Assembly (NCBI GenBank): GCA_025345505.1
Contig: JANVCC010000048.1
Coordinates: 790,901 to 854,900, forward strand
DNA from: Todiramphus chloris collaris
Taxonomy: Eukaryota; Chordata; Aves; Coraciiformes; Alcedinidae
Length of the DNA stretch: 64,000 bases
Reading direction: 5' to 3'
Part shown: piece by piece, positions 1-13,654 of the stretch
How positions within the stretch are numbered: the stretch's first letter is position 1
Layout of the letters: each line of letters starts with the position of its first letter
Translations under genes and position numbers: made by a program
Notes under the pieces: model-generated
What the model was told of the DNA's origin: nothing
Database searches by the model: none
Seen by the model: the letters and a program-made list of their open reading frames with translations, nothing else

Positions 1-3000
1 AAATCAATAGATTATAAAGGAGAAAGCCTTTAGTAAACATTTTCTATTGAAATCCTGTCCTAGGGTTTATAGGGTTGAAATATCAAAAAGGTTAGATTTG
101 CATATGGATGGGAAGAAATATCCTGCTATACAGATATCACCAAGGGCTTTGTTTCTCCTGCCTCCCAAGTACTTTATTTTCCAGAAAACTATTGACTGTT
201 GGGGGGTGAGCGTTGAACACAACGAACAAGGATCAGGTCGGATTAAGTTCCCAACCCCCTCCACAGACAAAAGGAGATGGACACCTAGTCCCGTGTACCG
301 GATGAGGGGGAAAGGCGCACTCGTTGACAGAGGGAGTTTGTTTTCCTGGGGGGAATCTCGCTGTACGGACGGGAGGGAAGGAACACACAGCAGAGAGAAG
401 AGCAGTCTTGAAGAGCTGCCGCTGGTCAGGGTGTGCAGCGAAGTGCTGCACGACACGCTTTCCCCAGGCTTGTAAATAAGTTTGCTGTAGCTAGTTGGAG
501 ATCCATCGCTAAGCGATTGTGCCCTCAAGCCAATGAATTAGTCAGGCTCTTCCCAGGTACTACATCACCTTCGAGACACAGCCTTGAGAAGAGAAATAGC
601 CGAGGGTTGTGGGCTGCCCGCCACCATCTGTCTTCTAGCATCAATTTAACACCAGGGGCTCCTGCGGCAGCGTGGGAAGGGCTGAACAAGGACCTAGAGG
701 AACAGAAAGGCAGGGGTGACGTGGAAGGGAGGAGGGCAGCGGGTCACAGGCAGCGGGTCGCACGCTGGGTTCTTTCCTTGCCCCAGTTCGGCGGCAGCCT
801 CGGTGCAAACCACTTGCTTTGCCCTGAGTTTCCCTTCTCCAGAGGTAAAAGGAGACAATTTTTCCCCACCTCTCTAGAGAACTGTGAGGCAAATGGCATG
901 AACGGTGGCGAGACTCTGCAGGCAGGGCCACGCAGGCACTCGGCAGCCAGACTGAGGCTGCAGTCCACAGCCCCTCATAACTCAGCCTTCCTTCGGCAGA
1001 GTATTACTCAAAGAACAAGGCGCTGCCAGGGAATTCATTGTGCCTCTTTCCTTGAGATGTGCAGTAATTATTTCTCTCTGATCATAACTCCTACAGTATT
1101 GATCATTATGTCTGGTTTTGGCTTATCCCTCAGGGCCAGTGTATATGGGCTTTGTTTTGTCTTAGATGGACGTGGTTTGATTTTGTCTGGCTATATATTT
1201 TCATTTCAGCTGCCCGCATTCATATATCTTGTGTACATCCTGATGCAGCGAGGTCTTCTCATTCATGTTTCTCAGAGGGGATTGGGTGTGTGCTGCACGG
1301 GCAGGACCGGGGTATATGTTCCCACATGGAGCTTCTAAGGAAAATTCCAGTAATGCACTTACAACACTGAATTGTTTTCATCTCAGGATTGATAGGGGGG
1401 ATCAACTGCTCCTATTGATGCAGTCAGAAGAGTCACCAATCCCCCTGTCCGTTCATAGCTGTTTTGCAAATTTTTTAGCTACATATGATTCCGAGCTACC
1501 ACAGTGAATTCCTTATTTCTGGAACCACCAAACATCCTGAATTTGCTCTGAATTTACATGAAGGCTCCTCGGTGGCTTGGCTGACCTCAGCTTGCTTGGC
1601 CAACTCATCCCAACTGTGCAATGGATTCCTGGGCTCAAAGTGACTATTTGCTGGCTACTTCTCTCTCCTCCCCTCACCCCGGCCGGGGGTTGATTGCTCT
1701 GCTAATTTCTCAGGCCCCACAGAACACATTTGCTGCCACGCTGTCGCTCGTGTCATTAGCGATCATTTACTAAATGCCAGCACTGAGCTGGCTGCAGTAT
1801 GAGGCAGACTCTGAAGGCAGTCCCTGTGTGGCAGAGGAAAGAACCACAAAATGCCCTGGGAGACCCCAGGATGGGAGTCAGAATAGAAAACTCCTTCTCC
1901 CACCCATTTGTTTTCTGCGTTTCCCAGTAAACCTAAGCCTTTATGAAAATGATGGCCAATGCCTGTGCTGGGTTTGGGAGGATACAGCAAGCACAGAGAA
2001 ATTAAGATGAGACAAAAGTGGAGTGGGAAGATTAATCAAGGTCCATCTTTAGTGAATCTCAGCACCTTTATGTCTGGGAGGTTTCCTAACGACTTCTTCA
2101 GGTTTTAGTTTCAACTCTGTTCTAACGAGTGTGGGGTCTGCTAAAAAACATGTTATCAGATCTTGATGAGCTGTTCATATACCCAGCATATGCTCCAGGA
2201 ATGATTAAAAGGCTGCAGCAGACTTCTCACTTGTGATGTTTCTTGAGAGGCTAAATGCAAGGTGAAATTCCTCCACTGCATCTGGAACTTTTTTACTAGG
2301 GAATACAGAAGTCTCCCAGTAAACTTTCTTTTAAATCTCTCCAGTGAGATTATCAGTCCTGACTAGCAAAGGGGGATTGTCTCAATGTCTGTGGAACGTT
2401 TTCTTAAAATACTGATTTTTTTTTTGTTCATACAAATATCCAGTGTGAAATGAGAATTTGAAAACCAAGTTTCATTGGGGTATTTGGGGAGGGAGGACAA
2501 ATTTAGGAACTGATAGCTATGATAGCCAAGTTTGGCTATAATGAAAAAGCCTCTGAATTTGTATATGAGTAGAACAATATGATCCTGTAAATGAGATTAA
2601 TCAATGTTAAATATCTCAAGAGAAATTTATAGCAACAGTAAGAACTACAAAGATCAAGAAGGAATTTATTCTCCAAGCTCAGTGAAAAAAAAATTGGTCT
2701 GTTTTCTCAATATATCCCCTTCACTACAGGGAATCAATCAAACTTAATATAATGTATCTTTTTATTTGTTTCAGAAACCCCTGGAGTGACTGAAAGAAAA
2801 TAGAACACATAAAATAAGCATACTATTGAAAAAAGAAATGCTGTCAAATCCAAACGCTCCAGCTCCTCCAAAAAGCACCATTTTCTATTTAGTAGGAAAA
2901 CATTTTGCATGTAGGTTTAATTAGAATCTTTAAATTCACATTAGTGTGTTAATGTTAGGATGCTAACAGATGAGCCCCTCTATTTGAGGTTGATTCATTG

Positions 3001-6000
3001 TTGTCTGCATTCATCTTGCTCTAAAAAGATGCTACCAATAAGCACTGTTTTGGTGAATTTAGGGGAAACGAGCTTTTCCACCAACACGAACAGTTGTTCC
3101 CTAAAGGAGGCCATGCTAAGTTTCCAGCTTTGCTTCTCCTGCACACAGCTCTGCAGTCATTGCTCCGGTAATGAAGAATGTCCATACCAATTTTGCAGAA
3201 TCATTCTTGAAGTCAATACTGCACCTGCTAACAAACACCAGAAAGGAAGGGTTGTTTGTTTGCCTATTTTCTTTTCTTCTCCTGATCCTTAACCCAAAAG
3301 CCTTCTTCCTACAGAGGCACACATAAGGTTGGCTGCAAGTGCTGAATAATTCAAGACAATGAAGCAGTGTTCACTTTGCAGCCTTGTGCCTGCTTTAGGA
3401 CAAGCCTCAGGTGTCAAGCTGTTGTACACCACGGATATTAAATTAGCACGAGTGGGTTTTCTTTAACTAGGTGAAAGCTGTCTAAAGCCACCAGTGCCCA
3501 GGAATGGTTAACTCCGTAAAAAGGCTTTTACGCTCTCTATGAAAAACTAGATTTTAGATTCATATTACGAGCCGTCTCTCTTTAATAGAATCAATGCTTT
3601 ATCTGAGAAATGTCCTTTCAGTTTTCTGTTTCCTTGCTTTATATTTCTTAGGTGCATTAAAACGAATATCCTTTGGAAAGTAATGGTGGCAAAGCCCCCG
3701 TCACATACAATACTCCTGGCCGTTCGAGGTCCACTCTCTTCCCAAAGCCTAACCAGTTAGCAGCTCTTGGGTAAATGTTCAAAGCAGGGAGAGATCAGTG
3801 CTTGCTCAAATCCCTTGAGCATCACTTTGAAAATCTATGCCTGTGTGTTTATGGCTCTCATTAAGGGGCTACACTATTAAGAGCCTTCCCCATCACACAT
3901 ATGCTTTGTTAGATAAAGCAGGGTGCAGGCAATGTCCAAAACAAATTTAATCTATTCTGAACTGCTGATCCCAGCAAGGCACCGCACAATTCAACTTTCT
4001 GAATCACTGCAGAGCAAAGCACATAATACACCACGTGGCAATTACTGTACAGACATTGGAATTTTTCCTTTCTTGTTGTTAAAGATCTTGCTGTCATTTG
4101 CTGTAATGATTCTCGAAATCCAACCGTAACCTTGCTAAACAACGTTTCCCGTGGCTGGGAGGAGTGGTAAGGCAATCTACACTTCATGTAACCTCACCCT
4201 TCTCTGGGCTTCTCCTCAAACGTGTAATTAGCAGGGACAGTTCTCATCACCTACAATGGCTGTGTGCCAGGAGAGGCAGAACTGTGATTGCGGCTGAATT
4301 CAACAGAGCCCATTGGGACTGGTGTGTGCCTGGGACCAGGGCTAAAACCAGTCCCTCCCTGTTTGTCCCTCACTGGGCAAACACAAGTAATTAACGTAAC
4401 ATTGCTGAAATTCAGACACAGTTTTACTGTTTTAAATCCGCTGAGAACTTGCATCTGAAGATAAAAATCCAGCATTACTTTTAACCCATGCTCTAAAAGT
4501 GAAATATCACTTCCCCACCACCCTGCCCTCCACCTCCAGGCAAGAAACACCTAAGCAAGTGTCCCCACACAGAACCTGGGAATGGCCTTTTTAAACCCCG
4601 TGACAACACTCCTGGGCAAGGCTCGTTGCCTCAGCTGATTTATCTTTAAGCAAGAACCCAAGGAAGGACAGAGCGAGAGGCCAGAAGACCGTGGAGTAGC
4701 ACTGTGTGGGCTGTCATCCAGAGGATGACCTTCACTCGGGACCACATCTGTGAGAGAGGTGGAAAGGATCTGCCCACAGGTGAAGGGCAATATTACAGCT
4801 TTCACCTGCAGCTCAGATTTCTTGTGGCAAATGAAACTCTAAGAAAACTTCTTCATCATGAGAAAGTTGCTTTAAGTGACTTATTCATCTTGGACAATAG
4901 AAGAGCTTCTTGGGAAGAAAAGGAGTAAGTGGATAAACCCAGTAATTAAATTCAAAATTATTATTTCAAATTTTTTAGGTACTTACACAAACCTCTCAGT
5001 ACACCTACAAATACACCTAGCAAGCCTCACAAAATTCATGTCAGTAAGGTAAATATATTTAATCTTCTATAACCAATGATTAAATTGAGAGAAGACCACC
5101 TTTGATATTTTGCTCAGGTCAGCCAGTGTCAAAGACAGGAAATACAATGTGCCATTCTTCCTTTACAGTAATAAAAAAAGCCATAATACAAATATGAATA
5201 AATTTCTTTAATCAGCACACCATCCTTCTGGAAGGATACTGCCAAGGATCTCTAAGGTGCCTGGCATTACACATCTGGGCTCCTGCGTACAGCCACGGGG
5301 TAAGAAAGAATCTCCCCAAATTCAGACAGCAATTGCAGAGAGGAAAGAGGAGTAAGCAGCTCCATACTCACATCTCAGAATAAATAAAACTGTCAGCAAT
5401 CTGTGTTTTTAAGGTAATTGCTAGCTGTTAGCTCGCTTGCTACGACGCACGCAACCTAAAGGGCACTCCAATAAATTTCAGCGCTGCTCTCTCCTGCTCT
5501 GCTGGCAGGGCTGCTCAGCACCGAGCAGCAGGCACACAGACCCTCTGCTACCCTTTCTAGTCTGTGACACTGTCCTGCCAAGGCCTCTCTGTGTGTGGAC
5601 TCAAAAACCCCTGGACTGAAGGGTGGACTAATATGGGCAGCAGTGTGAAACACGCTGCCTGGAGACCCTGCAAATGATGAAAGCACAAAAGTGAAGGATT
5701 TCGAGGCTGCCGTTGCACCCTTGTCTTCTTGTCTTTCTCCATCCCTTCTGCTCCTGTCATTATGTCTTTACCCATTTCCCCCAGCTCTTCCGGGGGGTGA
5801 ATCTGTGTTTAGCCTCACAGAGCATTGTCTAGGTGGTCTGCAAACCCAGACAAACTATTATACAAATCAAAGTCTGTCCAGTTTCTGATAACACTAAAAC
5901 TAATTTATTTTTTGTTTATACTCCACTACCTTTGACAAAGCTTCCTCTGGAGATTCATATCTCCATCCTTACTTACTGCCTTCCAACTGTTTGTCAATTT

Positions 6001-6830
6001 TTTTGTTTTGCAATCGACAGGAAATAAATAAATAAATAAGAAATCTGACATCAACCTTGGAAGAGGTACTGAGTGCAGAAGTTTTTTTTTTTTCAGATGT
6101 GATAAAATCTTGCCTAAAACCACGTCCAACCTTTTCAGTAGAAAGTCCAGATGGCTTTGCAGCCTGTACAACAGACTTTATTCACTGATGCTTCTCTAAG
6201 TGTCAGCAGGGTGTTGTCTTCCAGAACTAGTAAATGCGCAATGAAAGGCAGCTCGGAGGGGAGAAATAAACACAAACAAAAACCCCTTCACTTCAATCCC
6301 CCGGACTCCCCCCAAAAATCAAATTAATTTGAGAATTTCTACATGCTTCTGACCGGAAATTCCCGGCGGGCAGAGGAAGGCTTTGCAAACAAGCGGAGGT
6401 GTCAGGAAGGGGGTAGCAGCTCGGGCAGCTCCAGGGTAGCAGTGCTTTGCACACTGCCTGCCCGCTCTGGGTTGCCTTTGCCTGCACTGTGAATATTCCA
6501 GCTACAGCAGCAAGGCCCTGCCCCGGTCTGGATCCGGGCTTTACACTGCAGCATCTCACTGCGTTGTTTTCACTGGGGGCAGCTTAGCCCAGAGAAGAGT
6601 TTGTGAGTCTGACAGGCAGGGAAGGGAGCGGGTGCAGGCTCGGGGGTTCAGGCTGAGTGTCTGCCCCTGAGCCTGGGTGCCCTGCTGCCAGACCACGCCA
6701 ATTTGGGGCTAAGCTTGGCTTAGCACTCTCCTGCCCACCCCCTCCACTCTGCCTAGCACTTAGCTTCAGACCTAGGCAATATGGGAGGAGAAGAGGTAAA
6801 AGAGTTGTGCTGTGCCCAGCACTGGCCCTG
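1..6830. other. Intron 3 sequence without recognised repeats
   Basis: Bases 1-1340 are GC-rich and hold overlapping open frames on both strands, the longest 301 codons at 433-1338 plus; none is recognised. 2000-4200 is AT-rich. An (AAAT)n run sits at 6022-6039. No exon or transposon is identified. Confidence 0.6.
6022..6039. repeat. (AAAT)n microsatellite
   Basis: aaataaataaataaataa, about 4.5 copies. Confidence 0.85.
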
Positions 6831-7588
6831 CAAGGTCCTCTATCCGGGGCGGAGCAATCCCAAGCACCAATATAGGCTGGGCAGGGACTGGCTGGAGAGC
6901 AGCCCTGAAGAGAAGGACTTGGGAGTGCTGGTGGATGAGAAGCTCACCATGAGCCATCAGTTGCTCTTGCAGCCCAGAGGGACAATCATATCCTGGGCTC
7001 AAGAGAAGCGTGGCCAGCAGGTCGAGGGAGGGGATTCTCCCCCTCTACTCCACTCTGATGAGACCTCCCCTGGAGCACTGCGTCCAGTTCTGGAGCCCCT
7101 GGCACAGGAAAGCTATGGATGTGCTGGAACGTGTCCAGAGAAGGGCCATGAGGATGCTCAGAGGGCTGGAGCACCTCTGCTATGGGGACAGACTGAGAGA
7201 GTTGGGGTTGTTCAGGCTGGAGAAGAGAAGGCTCCGGGGAGACCTGATTGTGGCCTTCCAGTATTGGAAGGGGGCTACAAGAAAGCTGGGGAGGGACTTG
7301 TTGGGCTGTGGGGCAGTGACAGGACTGGAGGGAATGGATCAAAACTAGAGATGGGTTGATTCAGATCAGCCATTAGGAAGAATTTCTTCCCCATGAGGGT
7401 GGTGAGACACTGGCACAGGTTGCCCAGAGAGGTGGTGGAAGCCCCATCCTTGGGAGTGTTTCAGCCCAGGCTGGATGGGGCTGTGAGCAACCTGCTCTAG
7501 TGGGAGGTGTCCCTGCCCATGGCGGGGGGGTTGGAACCAGATGATCTTTATGGTCCCTTCCAACCCTGACAAGTCTATGATTCTATGA
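6831..7588 (+). mobile_element. CR1 LINE, 5'-truncated 3' end, relatively intact
   Basis: About 760 bp of CR1 3' sequence. It carries the end of the reverse-transcriptase frame (residues such as KDLGVLVDEKLTMS), then the 3' region (gagagagttggggttgttcaggctgg, gtgagacactggcacaggttgcccagag) and a tail ending tctatgattctatga. The coding frame is broken by frameshifts and stops, so the copy is dead. It looks closer to the family consensus I know than the other copies here, suggesting a younger insertion. It is antisense to ADARB2. Confidence 0.95.
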
Positions 7589-10500
7589 CTGTGCTGGGTC
7601 CTGAGAGCAGTCAGATCCTGCACTCAGCAACACCAGCACGGAGAGTGTCTGCCTGCTCCACACCAGCAGAAAAACTGCCTGCTCTTGGTACCACTTCTGA
7701 GTCTTCCGAGGGAGGGCTCATGGTCATTTTAACCAGCACCCCCGTGTAATACTGGTGGCAGTGGTTAATGCTGCAGCCACCTCTTTAGTATTCTGTTATA
7801 GTGGTGTAGCTGTGTGGTGGGCAGCATCCGTGCTCCACGGCTGTGCAGAGCGTATCCCAACACCGGTGTGCTCCCAGAGCAGAGAGCCTTGGCACAACTG
7901 CAAGGCAAATAACAAGAGACAGCAATAGCCAGGGAATTCTCAGAATAGAGGGGGGAAAAACAAAAGAAAAGAATAAGAAAACCCAAAAAAAGAAAAGAAA
8001 CCTGGTGCACACGAAGCCCTTCTTCCAGCACGTCTCCAGTTCTGCGTCTCATTGACACACTACTCGTTTCCAGCCGACAGCTGTGGTCCAGCCTTTGTCA
8101 GGTAATTAATCTGGGTAGTTCATTTGCACAGGTGAGTAGCAGGTTGGCACAGTCTCCTCTAGCAGTGGTTTGTGGGCTTGTTTTTCTTTTCAGAGCAGCA
8201 CAGGTATGAAAGCATGTTCGTGAGTGTGAGTGTGTGTGAACACGGGCACACAACACCCTCTCAGACCTGGCCAGCCTCTTGTGCCTTCCTCACTGAAGAA
8301 CTCCTGTGCTTTACAAGGTGAATAAAGGAAACCTCAGACAGGAATTTAAAAGCACCAGACTCGCTCTCATTGATTACACCTGACAAAACATTAAAAGCCC
8401 CAAGTTCCTTGCCAAGGTTGAGCCCCTCTGCTCTGACTCACGCAGCGACTTCTGTCTCTGTTTAGAAATGGAACCGATTAAAAAAACAATAGAAAAAGAG
8501 AGGAGGAGAGAGAAAAAGAGAAGCCATCGTGTCTCTTGGTGGGGAGATGGGGGGTGATCTCCTGCATTCTAACGTTTGGTTAGTTGTGGAGTAATGCAGC
8601 AATAATAACAATATTTAGCCCGTACAGCGGTGACAGCTAAAACGAGCACATTTCCCTTTCCGCAGTGCACAGTGCTCGGCAAGGTCACCGAGCTGGGGAA
8701 CGTGATTCTATGCTTCTCGTGTCAGAGTGCCAAAATACCCTTTCACTGAAGCTGTGTGCCTCCCAGACACCCCTCAGCTTCGCACGGCCACTTTCTGCTG
8801 TTCGATGGCTTCTCACCGCTCCCACATTGTGCCCCAAGAAATCTCTCTTGACAAATGGCTGGGCAACACAGTCGTACCTCAGCGTCTCTGTCCTCTACAG
8901 CCAACACAGGCAGTCCTTGTTTCTTCTTCCTTATATTCCTTCTTCCATATATTTCTTCCACTGGCTTATAATCCTTCATAATTCTTAAAACTGCCTATTA
9001 GTCTGTTTTTTTCTGTGTCTTGGGGTACCCCACCCACCCGTTCCCATGGGCACTCCAGAGCTGTCTGAGTTCCGACTGTGCTGTGAAAGGGACAGTGTCA
9101 CGTTGGCCATTTCTGGCTCCTTGATCAGCGATACCCAGGCGTACTCGGGGCCAAACAGCGTGGGCAGCTGCAGCAGCTCTCTGCTGAGGGTAACAAGCTT
9201 TGGTGCCCCGGTGGGAAGCAGTGCAGCGGTCTCCAGGCAATGGCTACACTGGGACAGGCTGTGTTAGGAGGGATGGATTGAGGAAGCTGAGCACTCTTCA
9301 CCTTCTCCTGAATGTTCAGGGTCAGTATGTCTACGTAAGCGAACATTTCTGTAGCTCCCCTCATTTCCAGTGGCCAGTCCGTGGAGTCATGCAAGACCCC
9401 CGAGTGATGGTCATATTCTGGTCATCTCTTCCCACCAGAGACCATTCCTCCTCCCTGAGCATAGGGAGTACCCAGATCTATTGGCTCTCAGCAGCAGATC
9501 AAATCCCATCTCTAGCCTTTCAATTTCCGTGCTGCAGTAACAGTGAACAGGTACCAGGAGTAAGCGATCAGAATAAAGCCATTTCCTTACACCAGAAAAC
9601 AGAATAACCCCCCCTCTCCTGAACCCCATTTAGCCCTGCATTCATTACATTGTGATGCTTTTGGAGGGAAATGCTCCGATCCTATTGAAATGTCCTAAAA
9701 ATTAGTTTTCACCGCCAGTAACAGGAGTCCTGTGCACTTTATATTGTCCTTGGAACACAGGGAAAATACGTTTCAGCATCTAATGAAATTAACACAGACC
9801 CTGTGACCTGGAAAACAAACAGAATCAGAAAGCCTTACCCTTGCTGGCTAAAATGATGCGGTACAGTTGTATTTTGTCACGTAGTTTGTATATATATATT
9901 TGCACATGTCATGCCAAATTGCAGACTGCCATTTTATATATATTCAGGTGGTTAAGGAGGCTTTTTTTAGCTGACATTTCCAACACATCTCAACAACGTT
10001 TTTTCTACAATCTACGCCATGCAGAATGTATTTTGAGGGTTTAACCATAGGAAGACTCATACTCACTGCCTTCGAACAGGAATGTAGTAGCGTTACCCTT
10101 TCTTCCTCTATCCAGAAGGTAACACCTCAGGCTTCACTACTTCTAGTTTGTCCTTAATATTTTTGTGCAGATAGAACTGGGAAAAAGCCCCACAGAACGA
10201 ACGCTCCTCAAAGAGGTACACAGCTGTCTTTCGAGGCAAGGACGATGGGAAATCTCTCAGGGTACAAAACTGGGAGACAGCTGAGGGGACTCGTTGTTAC
10301 TGCAAAATGCATTGCCATAGCACAGAAAAGGACAAAACCTGAGCCTCCCTTGGGTTTTAAGTATCGTACTTGAATAGGTAGATGTTGGGAGGCCTTTGAA
10401 GGACTCGGTCTCATTGCAGGCTCAAACCAGATGTAAGGTTGGCCTTTTATGTTACGTGATGCCAAAGACGTTAAGTCTCTGATGTTTTTTGGTACAGACG

Positions 10501-11127
10501 CGACAGACCTGGTCGGAAGCTGTAAGCATTTCTGTGAACGCTTATGTGAATCTCTCATGGACTCAGTAGGCAAACCTCTGTGGGAAAATGAAGCACTGAC
10601 ATCACGCTGTTGGCGTGCCAGCATCATGGGACAGTTTATCCACATCAAGGAGACAAAAGGAACACTTACTCCCTTTGCAGGTGAAATTCATCTATAAACC
10701 TCGTCGTTCAACACCAATGGAAGATGACTTCCCCAAAACATTGCTCTGTCCATCTCCTCCTGGACTTAATAAAGATGGGCTAAATTGCTAATTTTGCCTT
10801 CTCAGCTGGGGAGTGTGAGAAGATGGAGGAGTGCATGGGCTTGCAGGAGGGAGGAGCATCTTCTTGTGCTGTGTACTGGCTGGTAGGAAATCAGCAGCCA
10901 AGGTCTCCCTGGGGAGGAACACAGTTATCCCACCAGAAGAATACAGCAGACACTGACTTGTACATCACTGGTCAAAGGCAGCCCCTGGGAAACAGTGTTT
11001 GCACATGGGGGAACAGCACAGCCAGCTACACCAGTGACGTTAAGGACTAATTATTTTAAGAAGAAAATGGCCTGCTTGGGCTTAGGAGGAGACCAAGGGC
11101 TGATTCTGGTTCTGGTTCAGTGCCTAA
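7589..11127. other. Intron 3 sequence, nothing recognised
   Basis: Unique-looking sequence with an A-rich stretch at about 7950-8000 and a short TA repeat at about 9889-9900. The 146-codon minus frame at 10208-10648 resembles no family I know and has no splice or start context that would support it. Confidence 0.5.
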
Positions 11128-11398
11128 CAAGAGTGAAATGGGATGAGAGGAAATGGGCTGATGTTGTGGTAGGGGAGGTTTAAGTTGGATATGAGGAACA
11201 ATTTCTTAACCAAGAGTGGTGAGGCCTTGGAACAGGCTGCCCAGGGAGGGGGTGGGATCACCAGCCCTGGAGGTGTTCAAAAACCATCCAGATGTGGCAC
11301 TTCAGGATGTGGTTTAGTGGTCATGATAATGTTCAGTAGATAGTTGGACTTGATGATCTTGAAGGTAATTTCCAGCCTTTATGATTCTGTGATTCTAT
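11128..11398 (+). mobile_element. CR1 LINE fragment (3' end)
   Basis: A diverged CR1 tail beginning near gatgagaggaaatgg, passing through ccttggaacaggctgcccaggg and ttggacttgatgatcttgaagg, and ending tgattctgtgattctat. It has no coding capacity and is antisense to ADARB2. Confidence 0.9.
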
Positions 11399-13245
11399 TA
11401 AATCCTTCCACAGCTTGTACCAGCTTCACAGGTATTCTACATAATGCTGAAAAAGGGAGAAAGAGCTCCCTTAGTTGGTGGTCTTGTTCTTCCTCAGGAT
11501 GGTTGAGGATCCAGGAACATTTTTACCATAAACATTTCTAAAAATCTCTTAAGAGAACAGCAAAGTCCCTTAAAGGGAGCACAATGCAATCTCCTTTGAG
11601 AATTCTAGTTTAGAAAGCCTCAAATATGAAACCCAGCTCAGAAGGCATGAACTAGCACAAAATGAAGAAGAAAGAAAGAATTATTAATGACTGGCACACG
11701 TGTGTGTCAGATTGGGCAAAGGAACCACAGCTGCTGAGATGCTCAGTGAGAAGAGGATGAGCAACATTCATTTCCATGTGGCAAGTCCAGTTGGACTGGC
11801 ATCCAACGTGCTTTCTTCTCACTGGTAAAGTGCTTCAGAAAACAACTTCTAAAGCCACCACCAACAACTTTAGAATGGAGTTTTTGCTTTCCCCCCCCCA
11901 AAACCTTCCATGCCAGGCTGTAGTTGTGTTACACATGGAAAGAATTCAGAGTTTGAGCCAAACCTTGGAGAAACCCATTGGGACATTTGCCTTTGCTCAG
12001 GTAGGCTTAGTTTCGGACTTTCTGAGTCTTTAAAAATGGAACATTTCTGCTATTTCAGGAGTTCAACTTTTTCTGCAAAGCTTTTAAAAATTTCCCTGCA
12101 CGCTTAGTTTCAGTCTACATCTGTAGAAATCTGGAATAGCTAATGGCTATCAGTGCTGCCTACCAGCACATTTTTCTGAGCCAGCTGGCACTGATGTATG
12201 TATACTCATAGCATATCTTTTGCTAACTAGGACTATTTCTAAAAATCTCAATGACTAAAAACCAGTCACTCAGAACTTACTGCAGGGGATTGCAAATAGC
12301 AGCTCTCAATTACAGAACGCAGGCAGACTATAAACCACTCGTACGAAACAACGGGTGGGATATTGAGACAGGCTCACTCCATACAAGAGGAACTTTTTAC
12401 AGAAGTTTCTTGAACAAAAGAAAGAGAGGATGGCAGCCAGCAGTCCTTGCCCCCTGCCTTTTCTTCCATATTTCTCCATTCTTTCTCACACACTACTTCC
12501 TTGTTGACCATTTTTAACCCCTTTGGCTTTTTGGTGTTTCTTCTGGGTAACTCTCAGATGCTCTTTATATGAAGGTTTATCTTGTTATCACATGCTAACA
12601 CCTTTCCCTGGAATCCTTCAGATGTGCTGCTTTTTTTTTTTTCTTATTTTTTTTCTTCTGCTAGCATTTCTAGTTGGAGAAGAGAGGGTCCTAAGCATTA
12701 CAGGTACATGGTGCAAGGGCATGAAAAGGGAAGATCTACAAAGCTGGGTCTGGGTGGTATGACCTGGCATTGGGCACACAATGTGCCACACATGCAATCA
12801 AGGATGTTACTCAGTGCATGCACTGGAAAATGTGATCATCTGTGCTATTCAGCCAGAAGACATTTTGCAAAGAGATGAATATCATGGGTTACCAGGAGGA
12901 CTATCTCCAAGTCCTGGCTTTGGAACACATATTGGATGAGGAGGAACCACACATATGCATTTCCTTCGCTGACTTTTCAGCTTGACCCCAATTTCAGAGC
13001 CTGCCCAGAGCTCCTCACCACCATCCAGGGTTGGAGTAAGAGAGAAGAAAATAGATCAGCAGCATTGAAGTCCCAGGCTCTTTTCTCTTTTCATGCTAAA
13101 GAGAGCTAGGTAAGAACTAGGAAACCATTGCTGTGTATTTTACAGAAAGTACAAAATATCAGCACTCTGACCTAAAACCTCCTCATCATGCTTTTTGTGG
13201 GACATAAGGAAAAACATCGTATCTGCAGATTAATAGGAATGAAAA
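11399..13245. other. Intron 3 sequence, nothing recognised apart from a pyrimidine tract
   Basis: Contains a T/C-rich tract at about 12612-12660 and no coding or transposon signal that I can support. Confidence 0.5.
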
Positions 13246-13364
13246 GGCTTGATAAGGCTCTGAGCAGCCTGATCTAGTTAGAGATGTCCCTGTTTATTGC
13301 AGGGGGGTTGGACCAGATGACCTTTAGAGGTCCCTTCCACCCCAATACATTCTATGATTCTATG
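13246..13364 (+). mobile_element. CR1 LINE fragment (last ~120 bp)
   Basis: Only the terminal part remains: ctctgagcagcctgatctag, then ggggggttggaccagatgac and tcccttccac, with a tail ending attctatgattctatga. Severe 5' truncation of this kind is typical of CR1. Confidence 0.93.
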
Positions 13365-13654
13365 AAAATCACGAAGTCCAAGGTAAGTGCTGGGTGCAGG
13401 GGGCAGACTGATGGATGGAGGCAATGGCTTCTTTTGGTGAGCAAAGATACAAAAACCCTAATGCATCTAAGACTGCAGAACGTGGCTGATTGTACTGTTC
13501 ATACTTTTAGGCAACTAAGGCCCTCCTTTTCACTTGCCGAGAGGAGCGCTTGCTCCAGCAGCAGAAGGGACTACAGTACCAACTCCAAAGTGAACAAAGA
13601 TGCTCACAATCCCAGTCTGGACATCCTCATTGCGAGGCAAGCGAGTGCAGGTGC

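Noticed and set aside
6781-7359. 192-codon plus frame and overlapping frames at about 7 kb
   Set aside because: They fall in the CR1 LINE and are decayed transposon sequence or its other frames.
10208-10648. 146-codon minus-strand frame
   Set aside because: No recognisable domain; length is within chance expectation.
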